NCBI GenBank assembly: GCA_944387775.1
Contig: CALXGE010000002.1
Location: forward strand, 1-62,416
Length of the DNA: 62,416 nucleotides
From: an uncultured Oscillospiraceae bacterium
Lineage (GTDB): Bacteria > Bacillota > Clostridia > Oscillospirales > Oscillospiraceae
Reading direction: 5' to 3'
Notes under the pieces: model-generated
The model's database searches: none
What the model saw: only the letters and a program-made list of their open reading frames with translations
Told to the model about the DNA's origin: nothing
Made by a program: the position numbers and the translations under genes
Shown: positions 33,114 to 41,925 of the stretch, piece after piece
Layout: each line of letters starts with the position of its first letter
Numbering within the stretch: position 1 is the stretch's first letter

Positions 33114-33210
33114 GGAAAATTTTAAAATAGTTTACAGAAAAAAGAGCGTGATGCTGTGCATAGTCAAACCGCTTCCAAACTTCCTGTTTTACAGGATAAA
33201 AATGCAGGGT

Positions 33211-33609
33211 TTAGGCCATGGTAAAGCCGTTCACGGTGACATATGCCACCTGGATGCCCAGGTCGTCGGTGATATTTACAGCGTAGAGACACAAGGTCCG
33301 GCCCGCTTTCAAACAGGAGGCCTCCGCCCGCAGCTGCGTCCCTTTGGCCGGGGCCAGGAAGGTGACAGAGGCGTGCTGGCTGACCGTGACCTTGTCGCTA
33401 AAGCCGTTGGCGGCCACAGCGAAGGCAAAATCTGCCAGAGTAAATATAGCGCCGCCCATGGGGGTGCCGTTGGCATTCATATGCTGAGGCCCCAGGGGCA
33501 GTACACAAACAGCGTGGTTTGGCTCCGCCTCCAGGATCCTGGCGCCAACCACGGCAGTGGCAAAACAGTCGTGGTGAAAGCGTTCATTGAGTTCATCCAG
33601 TGTAGGCAT
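33211..33609 (-). CDS. PaaI-type hotdog-fold thioesterase
   Basis: 132 aa single hotdog domain: N-terminal HHDCFATAVVGARI, active-site region MNANGTPMGGAIFTLADFAFA, then VTFLAPAKGTQLRAEA. PaaI enzymes hydrolyse phenylacetyl-CoA and related thioesters, releasing CoA trapped in dead-end products. Its location upstream of the ligase operon fits a proofreading role in aryl-CoA metabolism. AAAGGAG precedes the ATG. Confidence 0.88.
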   Translation of the reverse strand: MPTLDELNERFHHDCFATAVVGARILEAEPNHAVCVLPLGPQHMNANGTPMGGAIFTLADFAFAVAANGFSDKVTVSQHASVTFLAPAKGTQLRAEASCLKAGRTLCLYAVNITDDLGIQVAYVTVNGFTMA

Positions 33610-33700
33610 GGGGAAGGGCTCCTTTCTAATAGGACTTATTTCTGATGGTTTTTATTGTAGCATGGAAAAAGCGGCGGGACAATATACAATGTAGATGATA

Positions 33701-33738
33701 AAAAGAGCCGGACGGCATATCTGCCGCTCGGCTCTTTT
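33701..33738. terminator. Bidirectional terminator
   Basis: Stem AAAAGAGCCG/CGGCTCTTTT with an inner GGCA/TGCC pairing; T runs on both strands. It lies downstream of the 29-aa ORF and the gltX operon. Confidence 0.85.
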
Positions 33739-33784
33739 CACTATCATGATTCTGTAAAATAGCAGTTTTCAGGGTAAGCCACTC

Positions 33785-33874
33785 TTATATGCGGAAGGCC
33801 AGCAACATAACGGCAGCCAGTATGACAGACAAGATCTCTTTGAACAGGAGCACAGAATCTCTCTTCTTTGTCAT
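33785..33874 (-). CDS. Tiny hydrophobic protein (29 aa), candidate
   Basis: ATG-initiated frame of 29 codons preceded by GCGAGGT at 8-9 bases. A basic head (MTKKRDS) is followed by one membrane-length hydrophobic stretch (ILSVILAAVMLLAF) and a short basic tail. It sits between the end of the ACT/metallo-beta-lactamase gene and a strong terminator, so it is probably at the end of that transcript. No family was recognised. Such a short frame could be chance; the ribosome site and placement favour a real small membrane protein. Confidence 0.45.
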   Translation of the reverse strand: MTKKRDSVLLFKEILSVILAAVMLLAFRI

Positions 33875-33956
33875 AGGAATATACCTCGCTTCCGGATTGG
33901 TTCTATTCCTTTGACGCAGGAGAAAGGGAGAATGTTCCCATCAAAAAGAAAAATAT

Positions 33957-35387
33957 TTAGGGGAGTACCAGTTCCTTGCACAGTCCATGGCCCCCGAAGA
34001 TCTGCCATGTGCCCGGTCCCAGGATGGCAGGCAACGCCTTGCGCTCCTGGGCACAGAGAGCGCTGTCGGTATCCACGCTGGTCATGAGGTAGGGCGCATA
34101 GTGGTTGTAGGCGGTCTGCTCTGGAGTCATCTCCTTGATGTTGATGAAGATATCGCCGGTAAATGCAAGATGATGGCGCCGCTCCACCAGCACCAGTTCT
34201 CCGGGCAGGTGGCCTCCTTGTCCCTCATACACCTCGAAGTCGAGATCGCCAAAAGACCAACTGCCGATACATTCAATCGGCTGGGCGGGCTTTTTATCAG
34301 TGCCACAGATGACCTGCAGGATCTCAGGGCGTGGGGGATGGTAGGAGGTGAGGATCTTGCAGATGCGGATATAAGGTGCGTGGAGGGGATTCTGCTCCCG
34401 GAAACCGCCTCCAGCCTCCCGCTCCATAACCAGGGAGTCCTTGCTTTTTTGGCTGAGGTATACAGTGGAAAACAAGTCCAGCAGTCCGCAGTGGTCCACG
34501 TCAGCGTGGGTAACCAGTGCGGCTTTCCGGCAGGTGTCAAACCCTGGAACCAGAGCGCGGAGCAGGGAGAGCGTTTCCTCCCGGTAGCAGGCGTAGCCTG
34601 TGTCCACAAAGAGATACATGCCCTGATGCTTCAGAATACAGATATTACTGCCGCAGGGGGGCTCGATGAGGGTGATATGGAGATCATCCCCCATGGAGTA
34701 CTCTGTGATCCGGGGCTGGAAAGCATCGCCCCGGTGGTCCGCCAGGGCCTCGGCAAAGCCTCGGATATACTCAAAGGTCTTGTGGAAGGGCTCGTTGCGC
34801 TCGTCCAGCATCTGCATGATCAGGTTGGCATTGATGATAAGATCTGTCCGGCTTTCTTTTCCCAGAGCCATCCTTTCTGCCAACTCGCTGGCAAAAGAGA
34901 CGTAGAAGATACTGTTGTCCAGGATCTTCTCTGTTTTGTCATAGTCCAGAACACGAACTGGGCAAAGATGAGAGACTGCATGGAGAAAATGAGAGAATTG
35001 CTCCGGCTTCTCCACAAACAGCCCCATCTTAAAGAGCTGCCAACCGCTGCCATTCTCCTGGGAACTGAGATAGGAGATGTTGAAATTATACTGGGCGATG
35101 AGTTCCAGTACGCCGGCTACGCTGCCGGGTACGTCCCGGAGCTTGAACTCCACCAGCAGTACGCTTTGGGCGCCGCTGCTCTGGAGGTAGCCGATTTTCC
35201 GCAGTTCCTCGGTAGCCAGCTCCAGCCGCTCTGGCTCACCGTCCGCCTCAATAAAAAGGGTATGGGTGTCGATGGCCTTGTTGTAGCTGACCCGGGTAAT
35301 GTTAAGCCCCAGGGCCGCCATGCACCGGCTGGCCTTAAGGAAGGCTCCTACATGGTCGGGCATGGTAGTAACATAGGTTTTTTTCAT
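33957..35387 (-). CDS. ACT-ACT-metallo-beta-lactamase fusion protein
   Basis: 476 aa. Residues 1-70 and 77-150 are two ACT domains (TMPDHVGAFLKASRCMAALG; EFKLRDVPGSVAGVLELIA). After a helical linker, residues about 225-476 form a metallo-beta-lactamase fold with the metal motif THADVDHCG (His294, Asp296, Asp298, His299) and a later TGDIF. This suggests an amino-acid-responsive hydrolase. It is third in the gltX/SpoIIM-like operon, 4 bases behind. The reaction is unknown. Confidence 0.8.
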   Translation of the reverse strand: MKKTYVTTMPDHVGAFLKASRCMAALGLNITRVSYNKAIDTHTLFIEADGEPERLELATEELRKIGYLQSSGAQSVLLVEFKLRDVPGSVAGVLELIAQYNFNISYLSSQENGSGWQLFKMGLFVEKPEQFSHFLHAVSHLCPVRVLDYDKTEKILDNSIFYVSFASELAERMALGKESRTDLIINANLIMQMLDERNEPFHKTFEYIRGFAEALADHRGDAFQPRITEYSMGDDLHITLIEPPCGSNICILKHQGMYLFVDTGYACYREETLSLLRALVPGFDTCRKAALVTHADVDHCGLLDLFSTVYLSQKSKDSLVMEREAGGGFREQNPLHAPYIRICKILTSYHPPRPEILQVICGTDKKPAQPIECIGSWSFGDLDFEVYEGQGGHLPGELVLVERRHHLAFTGDIFINIKEMTPEQTAYNHYAPYLMTSVDTDSALCAQERKALPAILGPGTWQIFGGHGLCKELVLP

Positions 35388-35391
35388 AGTA

Positions 35392-36018
35392 TCACCCCAT
35401 GAACAGGGCCATGATCACTGGTGTCACATAGGCTTCAATAAACGCCGCCGCCACCGTCAAGGGCAGGACCAGCAGCAGCAATACCCGCAGAAGGTCACTG
35501 AGCAGCTCCACCATAGATGCCCGTTTAGGGCTGCTGGTGACCAGGCGGCACATGTTCCGGCACAGACAGACACCGCAGGCAGAGGCGATGATCAGGGCAG
35601 GAAGCTCAAATATGCCGTGTGGCAGGATGCCGGCGAAATAGATGCTCATAGGGATACCGCTGCTGTGGTACCACGCGGCCATAAGTCCCACAAGTGCACC
35701 GTTGGATATCAGAGTAAGGACCGGAAGAAACAGGAAGGGGACAAAGCCGTACAGTACCGCTACGAGCATGGCGGTCCAGTTGTTGGTAAGAAGGCCGAAA
35801 GGAGAGATGTTGCCGGCACTGTCCATGATCCCTGCTTCCTCTACCATGGCCATGAACTGTTCCAGGACCGTGTTTATCACCTCAGGAGAGACATAGCCCA
35901 GAATCAGCCCAAAGAAAACAGAGCCCGCCATGGCCAGGGTACATCCCAGCAGGATTTTCCGAAAGTCTGTCCGCAGAAACTGGCCCAGCAAATGAAGCTG
36001 CTCCTTCAGCGCGCTCAT
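35392..36018 (-). CDS. SpoIIM-like (DUF95) membrane protein
   Basis: 208 aa with five to six membrane segments, including GSVFFGLILGYVSPEV, FLPVLTLISNGALVGLMAAWY and the hallmark GILPHGIFELPALIIASACGV. SpoIIM works with SpoIID and SpoIIP in engulfment, but this family also includes general stage II sporulation M-like proteins outside that role. Its ATG overlaps the gltX stop (ATGA), so it is translationally coupled to gltX. Confidence 0.85.
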   Translation of the reverse strand: MSALKEQLHLLGQFLRTDFRKILLGCTLAMAGSVFFGLILGYVSPEVINTVLEQFMAMVEEAGIMDSAGNISPFGLLTNNWTAMLVAVLYGFVPFLFLPVLTLISNGALVGLMAAWYHSSGIPMSIYFAGILPHGIFELPALIIASACGVCLCRNMCRLVTSSPKRASMVELLSDLLRVLLLLVLPLTVAAAFIEAYVTPVIMALFMG

Positions 36019-37505
36019 ACTTTCAGCTTCTCCAGGCCCAGGTTCAGCCGGCGCAGGCACTCCTCCCGGCCCAGAATGGCGCAGATTTCCACCGCGCCGC
36101 CAGGGGTAACGGCCTGTCCTGCCGCAGCGATCCGCACCGGCCACATGAGGGTAGCATTCTTGACCTCCAGCTTCTCCGCAAGGGCGATCAGCCCGTCATG
36201 GATGGCGTCGGTAGTCCACGACTGCAGAGCCTCCAGCATGGGAATGGCAGCCTCCAGCATGGTGCGGGACACCTCGTCGTTGGTCTTGGACTTCTTGTTG
36301 GTGAAGAGGTCCTTGTCATACTCCGGCAGAGTCTCGAAGAAAGCCACCTTCTCCGGAATGTCCGTCAAACGCTCACACCGGGCCTGGAGCAGGGCGGCGA
36401 TGGCGGCGGCATCCATGGCGGGATTCTTCACAGTCTCGCGGATATAGGGCTCCGCTGTAGCAGCAAAAGCCTCCGGCGTCATGGCACGGAGATAGAGGGC
36501 GTTGAAGTGTGTCAATTTTTCAATATCGAAGATAGCGGGGGATTTGGAGATACCGGAGATATCAAATACCTCTGCCAGCTCTTGCAGAGAAAATACCTCT
36601 TGCTCTGCGTGCTCACCCCGGGGACTCCAGCCAAGAAGGGCCACATAGTTCAAAATGGCCTCCGTGAGATAGCCCTGGGCCTTCAGATCCTCATAGGAGG
36701 GATCGCCGTGACGCTTGGACATCTTGTTGTGGGCATCCCGCATAACGGGGGAGCAGTGGACGTAGGTGGGCACCTCCCAGCCAAAGGCCTGGTAGAGCAG
36801 ATCATACTTGGGGGCGCTGCTGAGGTACTCGCTGCCACGGACCACGTGGGTGATGCCCATGAGGTGGTCATCGATGACGTTGGCAAAGTTGTAGGTGGGC
36901 AGGCCGTCCCGCTTGATAAGGACCTGGTCGTCCAGCGTATCATTATCTACGGTGATGTCACCGAAAATGGCGTCGTGGAAGGTGGTGGTTCCGGAGGCGG
37001 GGATCTTCTGCCGGATGACATAGGGCTCCCCGGCCGCTACCCGGGCCTTGGCTTCAGCGGGATCCAGATCCCGGCACGGATCGGCGGCACGGTTGAAGTC
37101 GCCGCTGTCCTCCTCGCTCTCCGTCTTTTCGCAGAAGCAGTAGTAGGCATGTCCCTTTTCCACCAGCAGTTCTGCATAGCGGCCGTAGGTGTCACGACGC
37201 TGAGACTGGATATAGGGGGCCACAGGACCGCCTACATCCGGACCCTCGTCGTGGTCCAGACCACACTCCGCCATGGTGCGGTAGATCACATCGGTGGCGC
37301 CCTCCACCAGTCTGACCTGGTCTGTATCCTCAATGCGCAGGATAAAAGTTCCCCCGGCGTTACGAGCGATAAGCCAGGTATACAGGGCGGTGCGGAGGTT
37401 GCCCACATGCATGTAGCCGGTGGGGGAGGGAGCAAAGCGGGTACGTACCTTGCCGTGGGGGATCTTTGCCTCCATCTCCGCAAAATATGTCATATCAAGA
37501 GCCAT
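36015..37505 (-). CDS. gltX: Glutamyl-tRNA synthetase
   Basis: 496 aa class I aminoacyl-tRNA synthetase charging tRNA-Glu (and possibly tRNA-Gln if non-discriminating). HIGH-type motif is in RFAPSPTGYMHVGNLRTAL, KMSKS-type in HNKMSKRHGD; LRIEDTDQ is also typical. Start 37505 follows GGAGG. It heads an operon with the SpoIIM-like and ACT/metallo-beta-lactamase genes. Confidence 0.97.
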   Translation of the reverse strand: MALDMTYFAEMEAKIPHGKVRTRFAPSPTGYMHVGNLRTALYTWLIARNAGGTFILRIEDTDQVRLVEGATDVIYRTMAECGLDHDEGPDVGGPVAPYIQSQRRDTYGRYAELLVEKGHAYYCFCEKTESEEDSGDFNRAADPCRDLDPAEAKARVAAGEPYVIRQKIPASGTTTFHDAIFGDITVDNDTLDDQVLIKRDGLPTYNFANVIDDHLMGITHVVRGSEYLSSAPKYDLLYQAFGWEVPTYVHCSPVMRDAHNKMSKRHGDPSYEDLKAQGYLTEAILNYVALLGWSPRGEHAEQEVFSLQELAEVFDISGISKSPAIFDIEKLTHFNALYLRAMTPEAFAATAEPYIRETVKNPAMDAAAIAALLQARCERLTDIPEKVAFFETLPEYDKDLFTNKKSKTNDEVSRTMLEAAIPMLEALQSWTTDAIHDGLIALAEKLEVKNATLMWPVRIAAAGQAVTPGGAVEICAILGREECLRRLNLGLEKLKV

Positions 37506-37547
37506 AGTAAATATCCTCCGTGATGTTGGTTTCGTCAATGCCGGTTT

Positions 37548-37577
37548 ATTATACCAAATGACTGGGCAGGGGGTCAA
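37548..37577 (-). promoter_or_regulatory. Promoter of gltX operon
   Basis: TTGACC (37572-37577), 18-base spacer, TATAAT (37548-37553), leftward. Confidence 0.7.
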
Positions 37578-37629
37578 GGGTGACGAAACAAATCCTGGGA
37601 GGAAACCGTCTAAATTCTCTGGAATCAGG

Positions 37630-37658
37630 TTGTCAATTGTTGCGTCATATGGTACAAT
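37630..37658 (+). promoter_or_regulatory. Promoter of trpS operon
   Basis: TTGTCA (37630-37635), 17-base spacer, TACAAT (37653-37658), rightward. The leader to trpS is under 60 bases and holds no T-box. Confidence 0.65.
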
Positions 37659-37721
37659 AGGATGCTAATGGATACCTGCGCAAAAAAGCGATCATGATAG
37701 AAAAAGGAGCAAGGTAACACT

Positions 37722-38720
37722 ATGGATGAGAAAAAAGTCATGCTCTCCGGCATCCAGCCCAGCGGAGACCTGCATTTGGGCAACTATCTGGGGGCCATCC
37801 GTAACTGGGGCGCCCGGGCCGAGGAGTTCGACTGCTACTATTTTATGGCCGATATGCACACCATCACTGTGCGGCAGGAGCCCGCGGCTTTGCGGCGGCG
37901 GACCCTGGAGCAGTTGGCCCAGTATATTGCCTGTGGTCTGGATCCGGAGAAGAACACCCTCTTTATTCAGTCCCATGTTCACCAGCATGCGGAGCTGGGC
38001 TGGGTCCTCAACTGCTATACCATGTTCGGCGAGCTCAGCCGGATGACCCAGTTTAAGGATAAGGCCGCCAAGCACGCGGAAAATATTAACGGCGGTCTGT
38101 TCACTTACCCCGCTCTCATGGCGGCGGATATCCTCCTCTACCAGCCTGACTTTGTCCCTGTGGGAGACGATCAGAAGCAGCACGTGGAGCTGACGCGGGA
38201 CGTAGCCCAGCGTTTCAACGGTATTTACGGCGACGTGTTCAAGGTCCCCGAGCCCTATATCCCAAAGACCGGCGCCCGGATCATGAGCCTCAACGCCCCG
38301 GACACCAAGATGAGCAAATCCATCCCCGAGGGCTGTGTGTTCCTTATGGAGAAGCCGGAGGACATCCAGCGCAAATTCAAGCGGGCCATCACCGACAGCG
38401 ATACGGAGAACTGTGTGCGCTACGACCCCGCCAGTAAGCCCGGCGTGGCCAACCTCATGGCCATCTACTCCGCTGTTACAGGTAAGACCTATGAGGCCAT
38501 CGAAGCGGAGTTTGCCGGTATGGGTTACGGCAAGTTCAAGCCCGCCGTGGGCGACGCAGTGGTGGAGGCCCTTCGACCCATCCGGGAGGAGGCAACCCGC
38601 ATCATGGCGGACAAGGCCTACCTGGAGAGCGTTTACCGCGCCGGTGCGGAGAAGGCCTCCTATGTGGCTGAAAAGACCCTCCGCAAGGTCTATAAGAAGA
38701 TCGGCTTTGTGGCGAGATAA
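37722..38720 (+). CDS. trpS: Tryptophanyl-tRNA synthetase
   Basis: 332 aa class Ic synthetase charging tRNA-Trp. Signature SGIQPSGDLHLGNYLGAIRN contains the HIGH-like motif, and TKMSKSIPEG is the KMSKS motif. Length matches bacterial TrpRS. AAAGGAGCAAGG precedes the ATG. It is first of a run with the GlcNAc-1-P transferase and UDP-GlcNAc epimerase genes (18- and 6-base gaps). Confidence 0.97.
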   Translation: MDEKKVMLSGIQPSGDLHLGNYLGAIRNWGARAEEFDCYYFMADMHTITVRQEPAALRRRTLEQLAQYIACGLDPEKNTLFIQSHVHQHAELGWVLNCYTMFGELSRMTQFKDKAAKHAENINGGLFTYPALMAADILLYQPDFVPVGDDQKQHVELTRDVAQRFNGIYGDVFKVPEPYIPKTGARIMSLNAPDTKMSKSIPEGCVFLMEKPEDIQRKFKRAITDSDTENCVRYDPASKPGVANLMAIYSAVTGKTYEAIEAEFAGMGYGKFKPAVGDAVVEALRPIREEATRIMADKAYLESVYRAGAEKASYVAEKTLRKVYKKIGFVAR

Positions 38721-38737
38721 CGGGAGGCGTAACTGTC

Positions 38738-39886
38738 ATGTTGTTTGAACGTGAGGATATCCTGCCTGTAATTTTAGCCCTAGGTGTGGCAATGCTCATC
38801 AGCTTTGTAGCCACCCCTTTGGTTAAAAAGCTTGCATATAAGGTAGGCGCGGTAGACGTACCCAAGGACAATCGCCGGATGCACGACCATCCCATCCCAC
38901 GGATGGGCGGTCTGGCCATCTTTATCGGCTGCGTGGCCAGTATTCTCCTGTTTGCGGATGTTACCCGACCCCTGCAGGGCATCCTGCTGGGCTCCTGCCT
39001 GATTGTGGCGGTAGGCGTGGTGGATGACGCGCATCCTCTGGGAGCCGGCGTCAAGTTCATTTTACAGATCGTAGCCGCCCTCATCGCTGTGTGGCATGGG
39101 GTTATCATTCAGACCATTGCCAACCCCTTCTTTTTTGGAGACAACCCCTATTGGAACTTCGGCATCTGGGCGGTGCCCATCACCGTGATCTGGATCGTAG
39201 CAGTGACCAACAGCGTCAATCTGATCGACGGCTTGGATGGTCTGGCTGACGGCGTATCCACCATCGGAGCCTTTACTATGCTGATCATTGCCCTCCTGAT
39301 GGGGGATCTGGAGATTGCTGTTATCACCGCCGCTCTAGTAGGCGCCTGTGTGGGATTTATCCCCTATAACCGCAATCCGGCCAAGATCTTTATGGGAGAT
39401 ACCGGCTCTACCTTCCTGGGCTTCATGCTGGCCACAGTGTCGGTGATCGGCCTTTTCAAGTTCTATGCCGTGATCTCCTTCATCGTTCCCTTCATTATCC
39501 TGGGCTTTCCCATCTTCGACACCGTCTCCGCCTTTACCCGCCGTATTCTCAAGGGGCAGAATCCCATGAAGGCAGACCGCAGCCATACCCACCACAAGCT
39601 CATCGACATGGGCATGAACCAGAAACAGGCAGTGGCAACTCTCTACCTGGTGGCAGGGGTCCTGGGCCTGTGCGCGGTAATGATCGTCACCACCGGCTAT
39701 GTCAAGTTGATCTTGTCCGTGGCGGCTTTAATTGGCGTTGCCTTCACTGTGGCCCGGATCGCCCGTTATCCCCACGACCATCACCACAAGAAAGAGGAGT
39801 GCGGCGGTGGGCAGCAGCCCCAGTCTGAGCACATTCAGGAAAACAAGCCGGAGGAACCCACCGGCGATTCCCACAAGGAGGCTTGA
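38738..39886 (+). CDS. tagO: Undecaprenyl-phosphate GlcNAc-1-phosphate transferase (TagO/WecA family)
   Basis: 382 aa polytopic membrane enzyme transferring a HexNAc-1-phosphate from UDP-HexNAc to undecaprenyl phosphate, the first step of teichoic acid or surface glycan synthesis. Conserved motifs: RRMHDHPIPRMGGLAI, GVVDDAHPLG, NSVNLIDGLDGLADG, IFMGDTGSTFLGF and the cytoplasmic SHTHHKLI. A hydrophilic tail of about 35 residues rich in His, Glu and Gln is appended. Adjacent to the UDP-GlcNAc 2-epimerase gene, consistent with ManNAc-containing polymers. Confidence 0.93.
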   Translation: MLFEREDILPVILALGVAMLISFVATPLVKKLAYKVGAVDVPKDNRRMHDHPIPRMGGLAIFIGCVASILLFADVTRPLQGILLGSCLIVAVGVVDDAHPLGAGVKFILQIVAALIAVWHGVIIQTIANPFFFGDNPYWNFGIWAVPITVIWIVAVTNSVNLIDGLDGLADGVSTIGAFTMLIIALLMGDLEIAVITAALVGACVGFIPYNRNPAKIFMGDTGSTFLGFMLATVSVIGLFKFYAVISFIVPFIILGFPIFDTVSAFTRRILKGQNPMKADRSHTHHKLIDMGMNQKQAVATLYLVAGVLGLCAVMIVTTGYVKLILSVAALIGVAFTVARIARYPHDHHHKKEECGGGQQPQSEHIQENKPEEPTGDSHKEA

Positions 39887-39892
39887 CGACAT

Positions 39893-41032
39893 ATGGAAAA
39901 TTTGCGCATCATGAGCGTATTCGGCACCCGTCCGGAGGCCATCAAGATGGCGCCGCTGGTAAAGGAACTGGCTTCCCGCCAGGGAATCGACTCCATCTGC
40001 TGTGTCACTGCCCAGCACCGGGAGATGCTGGATAGCGTGCTGGAGGTCTTTGACCTGAAGCCGGACTGGGACCTAGACATCATGACCCCCCGGCAGACCC
40101 TCAGCACCATCACCAGCAAGTGCCTCACCGGCATGGATGAGGCCATCGATACCCTGAAGCCGGACATGATCCTGGTCCACGGGGACACCTCTACCACCTT
40201 TGCTGGAGCCCTCTCCGCCTTTTATCACAAGGTGCCGGTAGGCCATGTGGAGGCGGGGCTGCGGACCTACGATAAGTACTCCCCCTATCCGGAGGAGATG
40301 AACCGCAAGCTTGTTACCGCCATTGCCGACCTCTATTTCTGTCCCACGGAGAACAACCGGGAGAACCTGCGCCGTGAGGGCGTGGAGAAGGGCGTGTTTG
40401 TTACAGGAAATACCGTTATTGACGCTCTCAAAACAACTGTACGCAAGGATTATTGCTTTACAACCGAAATTCTGAATCAGCTGCCCTATGACAGCAAGAA
40501 GATCCTTCTTGTTACCTGCCATCGCCGGGAAAACTACGGCCAGCCTATGGAGGACATCATGTCCGCTCTGGCGGAGATTGCCCGAACCCATGACGATGTG
40601 GAGTTGGTCTATCCCGTACACCTGAGCCCCGTGGTTCAGGAGTGCGCCCGCCGCCATCTGGAGGGCATCCCCAACGTCCATCTGATCGCGCCTCTGGCAG
40701 CCGATGAGATGCACAATCTGATGGCCCGGTGCTATCTTGTGCTGACAGATTCCGGTGGCCTCCAGGAGGAAGCCCCAGCCCTTGGTAAGCCGGTACTGGT
40801 GCTGCGGCGGGAGACGGAGCGGCCGGAGGCAGTTGCCGCCGGTACCGTGAAGCTGGCTGGCGTGGATCGGCAGACCATCATCAATATGGCGCACACCCTT
40901 ATCATCGATTCTGAGGCTTACGCCGCCATGGCCCACGCTGTGAATCCCTACGGCGACGGAGAAGCATGCCGCCGGATTGCTGATGCGATCCTGTGGCACT
41001 TTGGCCGTGGTGAGAAGCCGGATGATTTCTAG
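39893..41032 (+). CDS. mnaA: UDP-N-acetylglucosamine 2-epimerase (non-hydrolysing)
   Basis: 379 aa GT-B fold enzyme converting UDP-GlcNAc to UDP-ManNAc for cell-wall glycans. Motifs: SVFGTRPEAIKMAPLVKEL, HGDTSTTFAGALSAFY, GHVEAGLRT and DSGGLQEEAPALGKPVLVLR. AAGGAGG, in the end of the preceding gene, serves the ATG (6-base gap). Also called wecB. Confidence 0.95.
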   Translation: MENLRIMSVFGTRPEAIKMAPLVKELASRQGIDSICCVTAQHREMLDSVLEVFDLKPDWDLDIMTPRQTLSTITSKCLTGMDEAIDTLKPDMILVHGDTSTTFAGALSAFYHKVPVGHVEAGLRTYDKYSPYPEEMNRKLVTAIADLYFCPTENNRENLRREGVEKGVFVTGNTVIDALKTTVRKDYCFTTEILNQLPYDSKKILLVTCHRRENYGQPMEDIMSALAEIARTHDDVELVYPVHLSPVVQECARRHLEGIPNVHLIAPLAADEMHNLMARCYLVLTDSGGLQEEAPALGKPVLVLRRETERPEAVAAGTVKLAGVDRQTIINMAHTLIIDSEAYAAMAHAVNPYGDGEACRRIADAILWHFGRGEKPDDF

Positions 41033-41073
41033 GCCTGAGCAATAGAATTCCAGCAGGGAGGAGGCTGGAGAGC

Positions 41074-41817
41074 TTGCGCAAACAGAAGACGACTTACTAT
41101 ATCGCTGTGGTAAGCATCCTGCTGATTCTGGCGGTTCTGGCACTGGCCAAGGGAGGCCTGCGGCGCTCCGGAAATATTGTGCTGCCCACAGAGCAGGCCG
41201 ACGCAGGAGATAGCGACGACAGTGGTGCTGCGGAAGGGTTGGATGTGGTACGGATTACTCCTGCCACTGTTCAACCAGCCATCAATACCCTGTCTCGTCC
41301 GGCAACTTACAGCCGGACCCAGCGGGTGGAGACCTACTGGAGCGGCGGCAGCGGTGTGTCGGAATCCCAGGTCTCGGTCAGCGGCGGCAGGACCCGTATC
41401 GATACGCCCATGCCGGACGGCAGCATTCAGCATATGTTGGTGGTCGGCGGCAGCGCGGCCATCTGGTATGATGATGAGACAGAGTGGACTGTGCTGACTG
41501 CAGAGCAGTTCAATGCCGATATTGCTCAGCGGATGCTGACCTACGAGACAGTACGGGACCTACCCGTCTCAGAGATTGCAGAGGCCAGCTATCAGGAACT
41601 GGACGGCGTATATTGTATCCATGTTTCCACGAAGGAGGATGCTGACGGCTATGTCAGTAGCTACTGGGTCAATGTAAGCAACGGCCTTTTGAAGCAGGCG
41701 GAGCGCTATTGTGATGGTCAGTTGGTCTATCTTTTTACCGCCCAAGACACCAACCTGGATGCCCCGGGGGAGGAGTTGTTCCTGCTGCCTGACGGCAGTA
41801 CATGGGAAGGTGCCTAA
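41074..41817 (+). CDS. Membrane-anchored protein of unknown function
   Basis: 247 aa. A short basic head and one hydrophobic segment (YYIAVVSILLILAVLALA) anchor a mostly extracytoplasmic beta-rich domain (about 70-240, e.g. SRTQRVETYW, DGSIQHMLVVGG, YVSSYWVNVSNGLLKQAE). This layout recalls outer-surface LolA/DUF-type sensors but no family is certain. Start is TTG at 41074, chosen for the strong GGGAGGAGG at 9 bases; no nearby ATG is in frame. It is last of the trpS-tagO-mnaA run before a terminator. Confidence 0.75.
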   Translation: MRKQKTTYYIAVVSILLILAVLALAKGGLRRSGNIVLPTEQADAGDSDDSGAAEGLDVVRITPATVQPAINTLSRPATYSRTQRVETYWSGGSGVSESQVSVSGGRTRIDTPMPDGSIQHMLVVGGSAAIWYDDETEWTVLTAEQFNADIAQRMLTYETVRDLPVSEIAEASYQELDGVYCIHVSTKEDADGYVSSYWVNVSNGLLKQAERYCDGQLVYLFTAQDTNLDAPGEELFLLPDGSTWEGA

Positions 41818-41841
41818 CCTTCTGCATCTATTCTGAAATGA

Positions 41842-41886
41842 AAAACACCGGACTTCTGCCGCTTTTGCAGCAAAAGTCCGGTGTTT
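41842..41886. terminator. Bidirectional terminator
   Basis: Stem AAAACACCGGACTT/AAGTCCGGTGTTTT with an inner GCTGCAAAAGC-type loop and T runs both ways, between convergent genes. Confidence 0.88.
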
Positions 41887-41925
41887 TTATATGTATCTGT
41901 GCAGAAAGGCTTATGCAGAAAATTG

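Noticed and set aside
33785..33874. Type I toxin-antitoxin peptide
   Set aside because: No antisense RNA promoter or typical toxin sequence was seen; only the size and single helix match.
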